DNA of 64,000 nucleotides from Acidimicrobiia bacterium (GTDB taxonomy: Bacteria > Actinomycetota > Acidimicrobiia > IMCC26256 > PALSA-610), in NCBI GenBank assembly GCA_036271555.1, contig DATBAK010000062.1, forward strand, positions 42,830-106,829. Reading direction: 5' to 3'. Positions 10,119 to 18,610 of this stretch are shown here, in pieces (the first letter of the stretch is position 1; each line of letters starts with the position of its first letter). Below the pieces are notes generated by a model that was not told the origin of the DNA, did no database searches, and was given only the letters and a program-made list of their open reading frames with translations. Both the position numbers and the translations under genes were made by a program.

Positions 10119-10769
10119 TCAAACACCGATGAGACGAAGGCTGGCCCGACCCTTGTGCCGCACGTTGATCGTGAGCAGCACCGCGGCGAACGTCTCCATG
10201 CCGACCGCATTCTGGAGCGACCCGCCGTCGAGCGGGCGGAGCTTCGGGATGCTGCTCGTGATCTCCATGAGCGTGCGGCGGGCATCGTCGTCGTCGCCGA
10301 GCACCACGACGTCGCTCTCCATCTCGTGGTCGAGCTCGCCGAACTCGGCCGCGGGCACGAGGTGAAAGGCCGTGCAGACCTTCGAGTCCCAGAGCAGCGA
10401 CTGGATCTCGGCGGCGATCGACCCGTGGGGCGGGAGGACCGCGTTGAACTCCTTGCCGTTGCGCACGAGGTGGTTCGCCATCGAGACGACGACCTTGCCC
10501 GCGAGCCGGCCCGCGTGCTGCTTCACCGTCGAGATCGCGGAGTCGGAGTTCACCGCCAGGATCACGACCGGCGCGTCGCAGGCCCACGCGTTGTCACAAG
10601 GGATGCAGCCGGCGACCCGGTCACCCCACTCGACTCGCAGCTCCTCGACGACCTGCTTGGCCCGCTCGACCTCTCGGGAGCCGAAGAGCACTTCGTGGCC
10701 GACGCTCGCCAATCGGGCGGCGAGCCCCCGACCGGCCGGGCCGGTGGCCCCCAGAATGCCGATGCGCAT
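10119..10769 (-). CDS. npdG: F420H2:NADP oxidoreductase
   Basis: Transfers hydride between NADPH and deazaflavin cofactor F420 in the cytosol; 216 residues, normal for the family. The N-terminal Rossmann motif GILGATGPAGRGLAARLA binds NADP. FGSREVERAKQ supplies the 2'-phosphate contacts, and PCDNAWACDAPVVILAV plus the C-terminal GSLQNAVGMETFAAVLL complete the fold. The LLM-type oxidoreductase at 12.2 kb would use the F420H2 it supplies. The ATG lies 6 bases after a TATATT box, so the mRNA is probably leaderless. Confidence 0.9.
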   Translation of the reverse strand: MRIGILGATGPAGRGLAARLASVGHEVLFGSREVERAKQVVEELRVEWGDRVAGCIPCDNAWACDAPVVILAVNSDSAISTVKQHAGRLAGKVVVSMANHLVRNGKEFNAVLPPHGSIAAEIQSLLWDSKVCTAFHLVPAAEFGELDHEMESDVVVLGDDDDARRTLMEITSSIPKLRPLDGGSLQNAVGMETFAAVLLTINVRHKGRASLRLIGV

Positions 10770-10775
10770 CGGAGA

Positions 10776-10781
10776 AATATA
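10776..10781 (-). promoter_or_regulatory. -10 box of npdG (leaderless)
   Basis: TATATT ends exactly 6 bases before the ATG; no ribosome-binding site is visible. Confidence 0.55.
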
Positions 10782-11405
10782 GGTGGAGTTCGGCGAGTGC
10801 CCCTTGGCGCCGGAACCAGGTGCGCTTCTCGCGTCTCAGTGCCGTCGTGAACGCAGGCTTCGACTCCGAAGCGATCACCACGCCCTCGTGCTGCCCGCGT
10901 GGCTGCTCTCGTTCCAAGGCGTCTCGGATCCCGCGGCCGTACTCGCGGTCGCTCCGTCGGCGCTCTACGAACCGCCGAGGGGCCCGATTGGCTCGGAGCT
11001 GATGAGCGCGAAGCGCACGACCGAACCGCGGGTACTCACGATCTCATTCGTCGGAGGCGCCGCGGGCGCCGGCGCGTGCGGTGTGAGCAATGAGGCGCAC
11101 CTCGCGGAGTCGGCGTCTGCCGTCGCCGTCTTGGTCTCGGCGGTCGCGACTCCGGGACCGTCGTCGAGCGGCGCGGCGGTCGCGTTCGCGGCCATCGGCT
11201 ACGTCCGTCGCCTCACGATCACGTTGCGCGATCGGCTCGGTGCGCGGGTGGTCGTCGATGCGCAGCGACACAGGGCGATCCGCGTCGATCCATAGGAGCG
11301 CCGCGACCCCTCGCAGCACCCACCGGAGGCAGGGCCGGGGGCGATCTCGAGAAACCGAGTGCGCCCTCGCCCGGCCGGGTACGAGGTATGAGAGGTTTCT
11401 GAGAG
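10782..11405. other. Long stretch without a supported gene
   Basis: From the npdG promoter to the hairpin before the copper lipoprotein I find no ORF with a convincing start or recognisable product on either strand. Open frames exist (for example 10783-11295 plus) but encode low-complexity Arg/Ala-rich sequence typical of out-of-frame high-GC DNA. An imperfect hairpin with arms GGCCGGG and CCCGGCC lies at about 11333-11375. The stretch could be a decayed gene or hold an unrecognised RNA. Confidence 0.5.
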
Positions 11406-11453
11406 CCGGCGGTGGACCTCCCGAGAATTCCGTGTCGGGAGCTCCACCGCCGG
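11406..11453 (+). promoter_or_regulatory. Large perfect hairpin in the leader of the azurin-like gene
   Basis: CCGGCGGTGGA (11406-11416) pairs with TCCACCGCCGG (11443-11453). After one C-C mismatch, CTCCCGA (11418-11424) pairs with TCGGGAG (11435-11441), leaving the 10-base loop GAATTCCGTG. It ends 25 bases before the ATG, so it would sit in the 5' leader or be the end of an upstream transcript; no T-tract follows. Confidence 0.7.
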
Positions 11454-11478
11454 AGAGCAACGGAAAGGTGGTCGAGCA

Positions 11479-11922
11479 ATGACAACTCGTCTCGGTGTGT
11501 GGTCTGCCGCGCTCCTCCTGGCCATCGCGACCGGCGCGCTGGCCGGCTGCGGGGGCGGAAGCAGCGGGAAGAAGGTCAACGTCTCGGAGGTGGATTACAA
11601 GATCATCCCGGACGCGACCAGCGTCGCCGCCGGCAAAGTGACCTTCAAGGTCACGAACAACGGCACGTTCACGCACGAGTTCGTTGTCGACCGCGCCGCG
11701 GGCGCAGCCTCGCTGCCGCTGAAGACCGATGGCGAGGTCAACGAGGACAAGATCTCAGATTCGAACCACCTCGGCGAGGTCGAGGACATCGATCCGGGAA
11801 AGAGCAAGACCCTCACCGTGACCATGTCGGCGGGCAAGTACGTGCTGTTCTGCAACCGTGTCGACGGCTCGACGTCGCACTTCAAGAGCGGAATGCACAC
11901 CGACTTCACCGTGACGAGCTGA
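11479..11922 (+). CDS. Azurin/plastocyanin-like copper lipoprotein
   Basis: Lipid-anchored extracytoplasmic cupredoxin, 147 residues. The signal peptide ends in a lipobox LAGC with C24 as the lipidated residue, followed by a Gly/Ser linker. The beta-sandwich carries a type-1 copper set: H66 in THEFVV, then C125, H134 and M139 in the C-terminal loop. Likely role is electron transfer or copper handling at the membrane; the partner is unknown. GGAAAGGTGG lies about 10 bases before the ATG. A 7-bp hairpin follows the stop (11959-11974). Confidence 0.85.
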   Translation: MTTRLGVWSAALLLAIATGALAGCGGGSSGKKVNVSEVDYKIIPDATSVAAGKVTFKVTNNGTFTHEFVVDRAAGAASLPLKTDGEVNEDKISDSNHLGEVEDIDPGKSKTLTVTMSAGKYVLFCNRVDGSTSHFKSGMHTDFTVTS

Positions 11923-12010
11923 GCGCCGGTCGAGCCGGCCGGACGGACCCTCTTCCGCGCCCGCGAACGCGGGCCTACAGTCGTCGAGCGAAGCACACCA
12001 GGAGGTGCGC

Positions 12011-12097
12011 ATGAGCGAGGACAGTCCACCGGAGAGTCACCGGGTCGGTCGCCGTCGCGTGACACGCACGAGCCCTCGACCGATGCAGCGGCCCTGA
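12011..12097 (+). CDS. Possible 28-residue small ORF
   Basis: ATG at 12011 is preceded by CCAGGAGGTGCGC, one of the strongest ribosome-binding sites in the window. The frame is 28 codons ending TGA at 12097, and the product is strongly basic (GRRRVTR...). It lies between the copper lipoprotein and a strong terminator at 12154. A TACAGT 28 bases upstream could be its own -10. No family is recognised; it could be a small protein, a leader peptide or chance. Confidence 0.35.
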   Translation: MSEDSPPESHRVGRRRVTRTSPRPMQRP

Positions 12098-12153
12098 CCG
12101 CGCAGCTGACGGCTCCGGACGCGCCCGGTGGCGCGATCGACCCCGATCTCGAG

Positions 12154-12180
12154 ACGCTCCGGCCGAATCGGCCGGAGCGT
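12154..12180 (+). terminator. Rho-independent-type terminator
   Basis: ACGCTCCGGCCGA and TCGGCCGGAGCGT form a 13-bp perfect inverted repeat around a single A, which folds as a stem with a small loop, followed by TTCCTTT. It ends transcription of the 11.5-12.1 kb unit. Confidence 0.75.
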
Positions 12181-12204
12181 TTCCTTTGTGCGGAGGTCGG
12201 TCAG

Positions 12205-12210
12205 TAGCTT
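12205..12210 (+). promoter_or_regulatory. -10 box of the LLM oxidoreductase gene
   Basis: TAGCTT lies 7 bases before the ATG at 12218, consistent with a leaderless transcript. Confidence 0.4.
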
Positions 12211-12217
12211 TCGCCGC

Positions 12218-13078
12218 ATGAAATTCGGTCTTGCGTTCGCCAATGCCGGTCCGCTCGGTGACCCCGAGCGCGCCGCGCCCCTCGCGCAGCTGTGCGAGCA
12301 GCTCGGCTTCGAGTCGCTCTGGACGGTCGAGCACGTCGTCGTCCCGAGCGGTTACTCGTCGCCGTATCCGTACTCGCCCGACGGCAAGATGCCCGGCGGC
12401 GAGCAGGTCGCGATCACCGATCCGCTGATCTGGCTCGCGTACGTCGCCGCCGCGACCACGAACATCCGGCTCGGCACCGGGATCCTGATCCTTCCGCAGC
12501 GCAATCCGCTCGTGCTCGCGAAGGAAGTCGCGACGCTCGACCGGTTGTCGCGCGGGCGCGTCGATCTCGGCATCGGCGTGGGCTGGCTGCGTGAGGAGTT
12601 CGACGCGCTCGGCATTCCGTTCGAACGACGCGGCGCGCGCACCGACGAGTACGTCGACGTGTTGCGCCGGGTCTGGCGGGAGGAGAGCACTGCGTACTCC
12701 GGCGAGTTCACGAACTTCGCGGAGCTCAACTCGTACCCGAAACCCGCGAACGGCGCGACCGTGCCGATCCACGTCGGCGGTCACTCCGAGCCCGCAGCGC
12801 GTCGCGCCGGGCGCATCGGCGACGGCTTCTTTCCCGGCCGCGGTCCCGGCAACGGACTCGAAGAGCTGCTCGACGTGATGCGTGCGTCGGCGCGCGACGC
12901 GGGTCGCGATGCCGACGCCATCGAGGTCACGAGCGGCGGCGGGCTCGACCTCGACTCGGTGAAGCGCGCGGCCGACCTCGGCGTCGCGCGCTACACGATC
13001 CCGCCGCTCGGCTTCGACCTCGACTCGCTGCAGACCAACCTCGGCCGCTTCTCCGAGGAGATCATCGCCAAGGCCTGA
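12218..13078 (+). CDS. LLM-class F420-dependent oxidoreductase
   Basis: Luciferase-like monooxygenase-fold enzyme, 286 residues, cytosolic; members of this class use F420H2 to reduce diverse substrates. It begins MKFGLAFANAG, with the TIM-barrel motifs FESLWTVEHVVVP, LGTGILILPQRNPL and GRVDLGIGVGWLREEFDALG typical of the F420 group, and a C-terminal DLGVARYTIPP. The physiological substrate cannot be told from sequence. npdG nearby on the other strand supports an F420 economy. Confidence 0.88.
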   Translation: MKFGLAFANAGPLGDPERAAPLAQLCEQLGFESLWTVEHVVVPSGYSSPYPYSPDGKMPGGEQVAITDPLIWLAYVAAATTNIRLGTGILILPQRNPLVLAKEVATLDRLSRGRVDLGIGVGWLREEFDALGIPFERRGARTDEYVDVLRRVWREESTAYSGEFTNFAELNSYPKPANGATVPIHVGGHSEPAARRAGRIGDGFFPGRGPGNGLEELLDVMRASARDAGRDADAIEVTSGGGLDLDSVKRAADLGVARYTIPPLGFDLDSLQTNLGRFSEEIIAKA

Positions 13079-13177
13079 GCGGCGCGCCGGCCCCGCCGGA
13101 CCCGCGGGCGCAGCGCACCCCGATCAGGCAGGATGGGGTCAGCGGTGGGGATCGCCAGCCAAACGGGGGTCAATGTC

Positions 13178-14113
13178 GTGAAACGGAAGTCGCTGCTGCT
13201 CTGTGTGTGCCTCGCCCTCATGGGACTCGGCGTCGCGACGCCGGCCGTCGCCGGCGCCCGGCCGACGGCCTCGTCGCCGTGCGGTCAGACCCGGATCGCG
13301 CCGGTCTACCAGCACGTCATCTGGGTCTTCATGGAGAACCACAGCTACGACACGATTATCGGGTCGCCCGACGCGCCCTACGCGAACACGCTGGCGAACG
13401 AGTGCGGCCTCGCGACGAACTACCACAACATCACGCACCCGAGCCTTCCCAACTACATCGCCGCGACGAGCGGACTGCCGATGACGACGGTCAGGAACAA
13501 GTTCGCGTCGGACTGCACGGTGTCGAAGACCTGCCGCACGGCCGCGCCGAGCATCTTCGGGCAGGTGTCGTCGTGGAAGGCGTACGAGGAGTCGATGCCC
13601 TCGAACTGCTCCGTCACCAACAGCGGCAACTACGCGGTGCGCCACAACCCGCCGCCGTACTTCCGGACGCTGAGCGGATGCTCGACCAACGACGTCCCCT
13701 ACACGAGCCTGTCGACCGACCTCGCGAACAACACGTTGCCGGCGTTCTCGTTCATCACGCCCAACCTCGTCGATGACACGCACAACGCGGGCGTGGCCAC
13801 CGGCGACGCATGGTTGTCGACGAACCTCCAAGCGATCTTCGACAGCCCCGCGTACGCGGCCGGGACCACCGCCGTCGTGCTGACGTGGGACGAGGGCGAG
13901 GGCGGCACGAGCAACGACTGCGCGCGGAACACGACCGACATCGGCTGCCACATCGCGGCGATCGTGGCCAGCCCCAGCACGAAGGCCGGGACCAAGTCGG
14001 CGAAGCTCTTCAACCACTACTCGCTGCTGCGCACGACGGAGGATCTGCTCGGCGTGCCGCCGCTCGCCAAGGCGGTCACGGCGAAGAGCATGGCGAAGGC
14101 CTTCAACCTCTAA
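13178..14113 (+). CDS. Secreted phosphoesterase (acid phosphatase/phospholipase C-like)
   Basis: Exported hydrolase of the alkaline-phosphatase-like phosphoesterase family, 311 residues. The signal peptide spans about 1-26 (KRKS then a hydrophobic core ending AVA-GA). FMENHSYDTIIG (51-62) is the conserved metal-site motif; HPSLPNYIA and the late TWDEGEG segment supply further metal ligands. Several paired cysteines suggest disulfides outside the cell. The GTG at 13178 is chosen because GGGGG sits 8 bases upstream and it gives a proper signal peptide; the ATG at 13133 would add 15 residues ahead of it. Confidence 0.8.
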   Translation: MKRKSLLLCVCLALMGLGVATPAVAGARPTASSPCGQTRIAPVYQHVIWVFMENHSYDTIIGSPDAPYANTLANECGLATNYHNITHPSLPNYIAATSGLPMTTVRNKFASDCTVSKTCRTAAPSIFGQVSSWKAYEESMPSNCSVTNSGNYAVRHNPPPYFRTLSGCSTNDVPYTSLSTDLANNTLPAFSFITPNLVDDTHNAGVATGDAWLSTNLQAIFDSPAYAAGTTAVVLTWDEGEGGTSNDCARNTTDIGCHIAAIVASPSTKAGTKSAKLFNHYSLLRTTEDLLGVPPLAKAVTAKSMAKAFNL

Positions 14114-14150
14114 CCGACTGCGCGCGTCGCTCGGCTGCCATGCTCGGCTC

Positions 14151-14915
14151 GTGCCCAACGATCCGGACGAGCTGATCACGGCGGCCGAGCGCGCGCCGAT
14201 CGAGGGATGGGACTTCTCGTGGCTCGACGGTCGGGCCACCGAGGAGCGACCGCCGTGGGGCTACACGCGCATGGTCGTGCCGCGACTCGAGCGCGCACGC
14301 GCCGTGCTCGATGTGCAGACCGGTGGGGCCGAGGTGTTCGCCGAGGTTCTCGACCGCGCGACGCAGCGTCCGGGCACGATCGCCGCGACCGAATCGTGGG
14401 CACCGAACCGCGCGCTCGCGACGGAGCGGCTGAAGCGGTTCCGCGGAACCGTCGCGGCCGCGACCGACGACGGCCCGCTGCCGTTCGGTTCGGGTGCCTT
14501 GGACCTCGTCATCTCGCGCCATCCCGTGATGACTCGCTGGGACGAGGTCGCGCGCGTCCTCGACCGCGACGGCCACTACTTCGCGCAACACGTCGGGCCG
14601 GAAACGAACCGCGAGCTCACGGAGTTCGTCATGGGTCCGCAGCAGCCGGGCGACGCCCGCGCTCCGGAACGCGCGGTCGCCGAGGCCGCTGCGAACGGGC
14701 TCGAGCTCGTCGACCTTCGACAGGTGTCGCTGCGAGTCGACTTCTCCGACGTCGGCGCCGTCGTCTACTTCCTGCGCAAGGTCATCTGGACCGTGCCCGA
14801 CTTCACCGTGGAGCGGTACCGCGATCGACTCGTGGACCTGCACGCGCGGATACGCGACGACGGGGTGTTCACGTCCCACGCGCAGCGTTTCCTCATCGAG
14901 CTCCGCAAGCGGTAG
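14151..14915 (+). CDS. SAM-dependent methyltransferase
   Basis: 254 residues, probably cytosolic. A Rossmann-like methyltransferase core is visible: VLDVQTGGAEVFAEVL in the SAM-binding loop position, then an acidic strand end at IAATESWAPN, DLVISRHPVM as the motif-IV strand, and VARVLDRDGHYFAQHVGPE as the following segment. The C-terminal YFLRKVIWTVPDF occurs in a family of uncharacterised class I methyltransferases. The substrate is unknown. The start is GTG, with a CATGCT box 6 bases ahead that may be a weak -10. Confidence 0.75.
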   Translation: MPNDPDELITAAERAPIEGWDFSWLDGRATEERPPWGYTRMVVPRLERARAVLDVQTGGAEVFAEVLDRATQRPGTIAATESWAPNRALATERLKRFRGTVAAATDDGPLPFGSGALDLVISRHPVMTRWDEVARVLDRDGHYFAQHVGPETNRELTEFVMGPQQPGDARAPERAVAEAAANGLELVDLRQVSLRVDFSDVGAVVYFLRKVIWTVPDFTVERYRDRLVDLHARIRDDGVFTSHAQRFLIELRKR

Positions 14916-14969
14916 TCCGAAGGCGCGCGCAGCGTCGACGCATCCAACCAACTCGCTCCCACGCGGCGA

Positions 14970-15053
14970 GGGGAGCGACGGAGGAGCGCAACAAGCTCGC
15001 ACGAGCGGCGAGCGCTCGCGGGCCGGGTATCCGGGCCCGCAGCGAGCGCGACC
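14970..15053 (+). repeat. Degenerate copy of the intergenic repeat
   Basis: GAGGGGAGCGACGGAGGAGC, then AGCGGCGAGC (15004-15013), and after an interruption CAGCGAGCGCGACC (15040-15053). A hairpin splits the repeat. Confidence 0.45.
15012..15049. terminator. Hairpin between convergent genes
   Basis: GCGCTC (15012-15017) pairs with GAGCGC (15044-15049), and GCGGGCC (15018-15024) pairs with GGCCCGC (15034-15040), with a 3-base bulge. It is placed to end both the methyltransferase and dnaE transcripts; no T-tract. Confidence 0.5.
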
Positions 15054-15058
15054 GACAA

Positions 15059-18000
15059 TTACGCGATGCAGTCGGGGCCGAACGCGATACGCAGCTCGGC
15101 GAACAGGTCGGTGCGAGGATCGCACGCGAACTCGTCGCCGAGCTTCAGCACCGTCTCCTTCTCCGCGCTCACGAGGTGCACGAAGAAGGGACTGTCGCCG
15201 GGGTGCGCGCGCAGGATCTCGTGCAAACGGTCGACCTTCGGCCCGGTGAGCACACCCGGCCGCACGCGTAACCGCACGGTCGGCCCCGAGTCGAGCACGA
15301 TCTCGGGCCGGGTGATCTCCATCGCGATGATCTTCGGCGTGTCCTCGCGCCCGTCGACGCGCCCCTTGATCGTGATGATCGCGTCGGACGCGAGCAGCTC
15401 GCCGTACTGCTGCATCGTCTTCGGGAACACCATCACCTCGACGGTCGCGCCGAGATCCTCGAGCACGAGCGTCGCCATGAGGTCGCCGCGCTTCGTGTAC
15501 TTCCGGTTGAGCCCGCTCACGATGCCGGCGACGACGCGCATCGATCCGTCGTCGAGCTCGAGCAACTCCGCGATCGTGCAGTCGGCGAGGCGCGAGAGCA
15601 CGCGTCGCGCGCCGAGCAGCGGATGGTCCGACACGTACAGCCCGAGCATCTCCTTCTCGAACGCGAGCTGCTGTCCCTTGTCGAACTCGACGTCGGGGAT
15701 CGGCAGGCGTTCGTCGAAGACCTCGGTACCGCCGGCGGCCTCGGGCGCGAGGTCGAAGAACGACAGCGTGCCCTGGTCGCGCTCGCGGCGGCGCTTGAGG
15801 ATGCGGTCGACGATCTGCTCGAACACGAGCAGCAGTCCCTGGCGCGGATGGCCGAGCGCGTCGAACGCGCCGGCCTTGATCAACGACTCGATCGTGCGCT
15901 TGTTCAGCGCGAGCGGGTCGACACGTTCGCAGAAGTCGTAGAAATCGGTGAAGGGCTCGCCCTCGCGGCGCGCAACCAGGATGAGCTCGGCGACCCCCTC
16001 GCCGACGTTCCGCACCGCCGAGAGTCCGAAGCGGATCGCGCCGCCCGCCCCGATCGCGGGATCGAGGCGCACACCGAAATCGCTCTCGGACTCGTTGACG
16101 TCGGGGATGAGGACCGGCACGTCCATCTGCCGACACTCGTTCAGATACACCGCGGCCTTGTCGAGGTTCGTCTTGACGCTCGTGAGCAGCGCGGCGAAGT
16201 ACTGGATCGGATAGTTCGCCTTGAGGAACGCGGTCTGGTACGTGACGAGCCCGTACGCGACGGTGTGCGATTTGTTGAACGAGTAGTCGGCGAAGGGCTC
16301 GATCTTGTCGAAGTAGGCCTCCGCGAAGTCTGCGGTGTGGCCGTTGCGCACACAGCCCTCGACGAACTTCGTGCGTTCCTTCGCGATCATCTCGCGGATC
16401 TTCTTGCCGGTCGCCTTCCGCAGGTTGTCGGCCTCTTCGAGCGAGTACCCGGCCAGCTTCTGCGACACGTGCATGAGCTGTTCCTGGTACACGACGAGCC
16501 CGTACGTCGGCGCGAGCACCTCTTCGAGGTCCGGGTGGTCGTACTTCACGGGCCGGCGCCCGTTCTTGCGCTCGGCGTACTCGGTGTGCCAGTTCTGCGC
16601 CATCGGACCGGGTCGGTAGAGGGCGCCGACGGCGGAAAGGTCCTCGAACGTGGTGGGCGCGACCGCGCGGAGCAGCGCGCGCATCGGCCCGCCCTCGAGC
16701 TGGAACACACCAATCGTGTCACCGCGGCGCAGCAGCTCGAAGGTGGCCACGTCCTCGATGTCGATCGAGTCGACGTCGACCTTGACGCCGGTCGACTGCT
16801 CGATGAGGGCGACCGCGATCGAGATGACGTCGAGGTTGCGGAGGCCGAGGAAGTCCATCTTGAGGAGCCCGAGCTCCTCGACGCCGTGCATCTCGTACTG
16901 CGTGACGATCGGCGATTCCTCGATCGGTGTGCCCGGCTCCGGCTTGCGTTGCACGGGCAGGTACTCGGTAAGGCGATCGCGCGTGATGACGACCGCGGCG
17001 GCGTGGATGCCGTCCTGACGCCGGAGCCCTTCGAGCCCGCGCGCGACGTCGAGGACGCGCCGCGCGTCGGGATCGACCTCGTAGAGATCGCGCAGCTCGC
17101 CGGCCATCTTGAAGCCGTCGGCGAACTTCGGCTCCTCTTCGAAGCACGCGCGCAGCGGCGTGTCGCGCCCCATGATGAGCGGGGGCATGAGCTTCGCGAC
17201 CTTGTCGCCGAGGCCGTACGGATAGCCGAGCACCCGCGCGGCGTCGCGTACCGCGGCGCGCGCCTTGATCGTGCTGAAGGTGACGATCTGCGCGACGTGA
17301 TCCGCGCCGTAGCGCTGCGCCGCGTAGCGGATCATCTCGCCGCGGTAGCGCGCCTCGAAGTCCATGTCGATGTCGGGCATCTGCTTGCGGCCCGGGTTGA
17401 GAAAGCGCTCGAAGAGCAGGTCGTACTTGATCGGGTCGATGTCGACGATGCGCAGGCAGTACGCGACGCACGAACCCGCGGCGCTCCCCCGTCCGGGACC
17501 GACGCGGATGCCGTGCGACTTCGCGTAGCGCACGAGGTCCCAGACGACGAGGAAGTACGCCGAGAACCCCATCGTCTTGATGACGCCGAGCTCGTACTCG
17601 AGCCGCTCGAGCACGTGCAGCGGTGGCGACTGCCCGTAGCGATCCTTCGCACCCTCCAAGCACAGCTCGCGCAGGTAGGAGTCCTCGTCGTGCCCCTGCG
17701 GCACGGGGAACGACGGCAGCACGTCGTTGCCGAACGAGATCTCGGTGTTGGAACGCTCCGCGACGAGCAGCGTGTTGTCGCACGATTCGGGAAGGTCTCG
17801 GAAGACGTGGCGCATCTCGGCCGCGCTCTTGATGTAGAAGTCGTTGCCTTCGAAGTGGAAGCGGTTCGTGTCGCTCATGAGCGCGCCGGTCTGCACGCAG
17901 AGCAACGCGTCGTGCGCTTCCGCTTCGTTCGCCTCGGTGTAGTGGCTGTCGTTCGTCGCGAGCAGCGGCGCGCCGATCGCGCGTGCGATGTCGAGCAACG

Positions 18001-18568
18001 GCTTGCTCACGCGCGCGTCGTCGTCGAGCCCGTGATCCTGCACTTCGACGAAGAAGTTGTCCTTGCCGAAGATGTCCTGGAAGCGCGAGGCGGCCTCGAG
18101 CGCCTCCTTCTCCTGCCCGTTCAGGATGAGCTGCGGAACGAGACCACCGAGGCAGCCCGTCGTCGCGATCAATCCCTCGTGGTGACGCTCGAACAGCTCC
18201 CAGTCGGTGCGCGGCTTGTAGTAGTAGCCGTCGAGATACGCGGCGCTGCTGACCTGGATCAGGTTGTGGTAGCCGATGTTCGATTCCGCGAGCAGCGTGA
18301 GGTGGTAGATCTCGTGCTCGGACCGCTTCGGACGGTCGAAGCGCGAGCCGTCGGTGAAGTACGCCTCCATGCCGAGCACCGGCGTGATCCCCGCCTCGCG
18401 CGCGGCGCGGTAGAGGTCGAGGACGCCGTACATGTTCCCGTGGTCGGTGATGCCGACCGCGGGTTGGCCGTCGCTGACCGCGGCCCGGATGACGTCGCCG
18501 ATCCGCGAGGCCCCGTCGAGCATCGAGTACTCGGTGTGGAGATGCAGATGGACGAACGATTTGGGCAT
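15059..18568 (-). CDS. dnaE: DNA polymerase III alpha subunit
   Basis: Replicative DNA polymerase catalytic subunit, 1169 residues, a normal DnaE length. The N-terminal PHP domain opens with HLHLHTEYS (residues 7-15). The C-family polymerase core follows, with the catalytic aspartates in PDIDMDF near residue 400 and GRGSAAGSCVAY just before. The fingers carry YQEQLMHVSQ and FNKSHTVAYG; beta-clamp-binding, HhH and OB-fold regions follow (VVAGIVSGLNRKYTKRGDLMA). An open frame covering much of the opposite strand is only its shadow. Confidence 0.96.
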   Translation of the reverse strand: MPKSFVHLHLHTEYSMLDGASRIGDVIRAAVSDGQPAVGITDHGNMYGVLDLYRAAREAGITPVLGMEAYFTDGSRFDRPKRSEHEIYHLTLLAESNIGYHNLIQVSSAAYLDGYYYKPRTDWELFERHHEGLIATTGCLGGLVPQLILNGQEKEALEAASRFQDIFGKDNFFVEVQDHGLDDDARVSKPLLDIARAIGAPLLATNDSHYTEANEAEAHDALLCVQTGALMSDTNRFHFEGNDFYIKSAAEMRHVFRDLPESCDNTLLVAERSNTEISFGNDVLPSFPVPQGHDEDSYLRELCLEGAKDRYGQSPPLHVLERLEYELGVIKTMGFSAYFLVVWDLVRYAKSHGIRVGPGRGSAAGSCVAYCLRIVDIDPIKYDLLFERFLNPGRKQMPDIDMDFEARYRGEMIRYAAQRYGADHVAQIVTFSTIKARAAVRDAARVLGYPYGLGDKVAKLMPPLIMGRDTPLRACFEEEPKFADGFKMAGELRDLYEVDPDARRVLDVARGLEGLRRQDGIHAAAVVITRDRLTEYLPVQRKPEPGTPIEESPIVTQYEMHGVEELGLLKMDFLGLRNLDVISIAVALIEQSTGVKVDVDSIDIEDVATFELLRRGDTIGVFQLEGGPMRALLRAVAPTTFEDLSAVGALYRPGPMAQNWHTEYAERKNGRRPVKYDHPDLEEVLAPTYGLVVYQEQLMHVSQKLAGYSLEEADNLRKATGKKIREMIAKERTKFVEGCVRNGHTADFAEAYFDKIEPFADYSFNKSHTVAYGLVTYQTAFLKANYPIQYFAALLTSVKTNLDKAAVYLNECRQMDVPVLIPDVNESESDFGVRLDPAIGAGGAIRFGLSAVRNVGEGVAELILVARREGEPFTDFYDFCERVDPLALNKRTIESLIKAGAFDALGHPRQGLLLVFEQIVDRILKRRRERDQGTLSFFDLAPEAAGGTEVFDERLPIPDVEFDKGQQLAFEKEMLGLYVSDHPLLGARRVLSRLADCTIAELLELDDGSMRVVAGIVSGLNRKYTKRGDLMATLVLEDLGATVEVMVFPKTMQQYGELLASDAIITIKGRVDGREDTPKIIAMEITRPEIVLDSGPTVRLRVRPGVLTGPKVDRLHEILRAHPGDSPFFVHLVSAEKETVLKLGDEFACDPRTDLFAELRIAFGPDCIA

Positions 18569-18610
18569 GACGGCCGGACTACCGCTCCCTCGAGATCTCC
18601 GCTCCCGCCG

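Noticed and set aside
10783..11295. 170-codon frame after npdG
   Set aside because: No ribosome-binding site or leaderless box, and composition typical of a shadow frame; no recognisable family.
13133..13177. Upstream ATG start for the secreted phosphoesterase
   Set aside because: It would add 15 residues ahead of the signal peptide and has no ribosome-binding site; the GTG at 13178 has GGGGG at good spacing.
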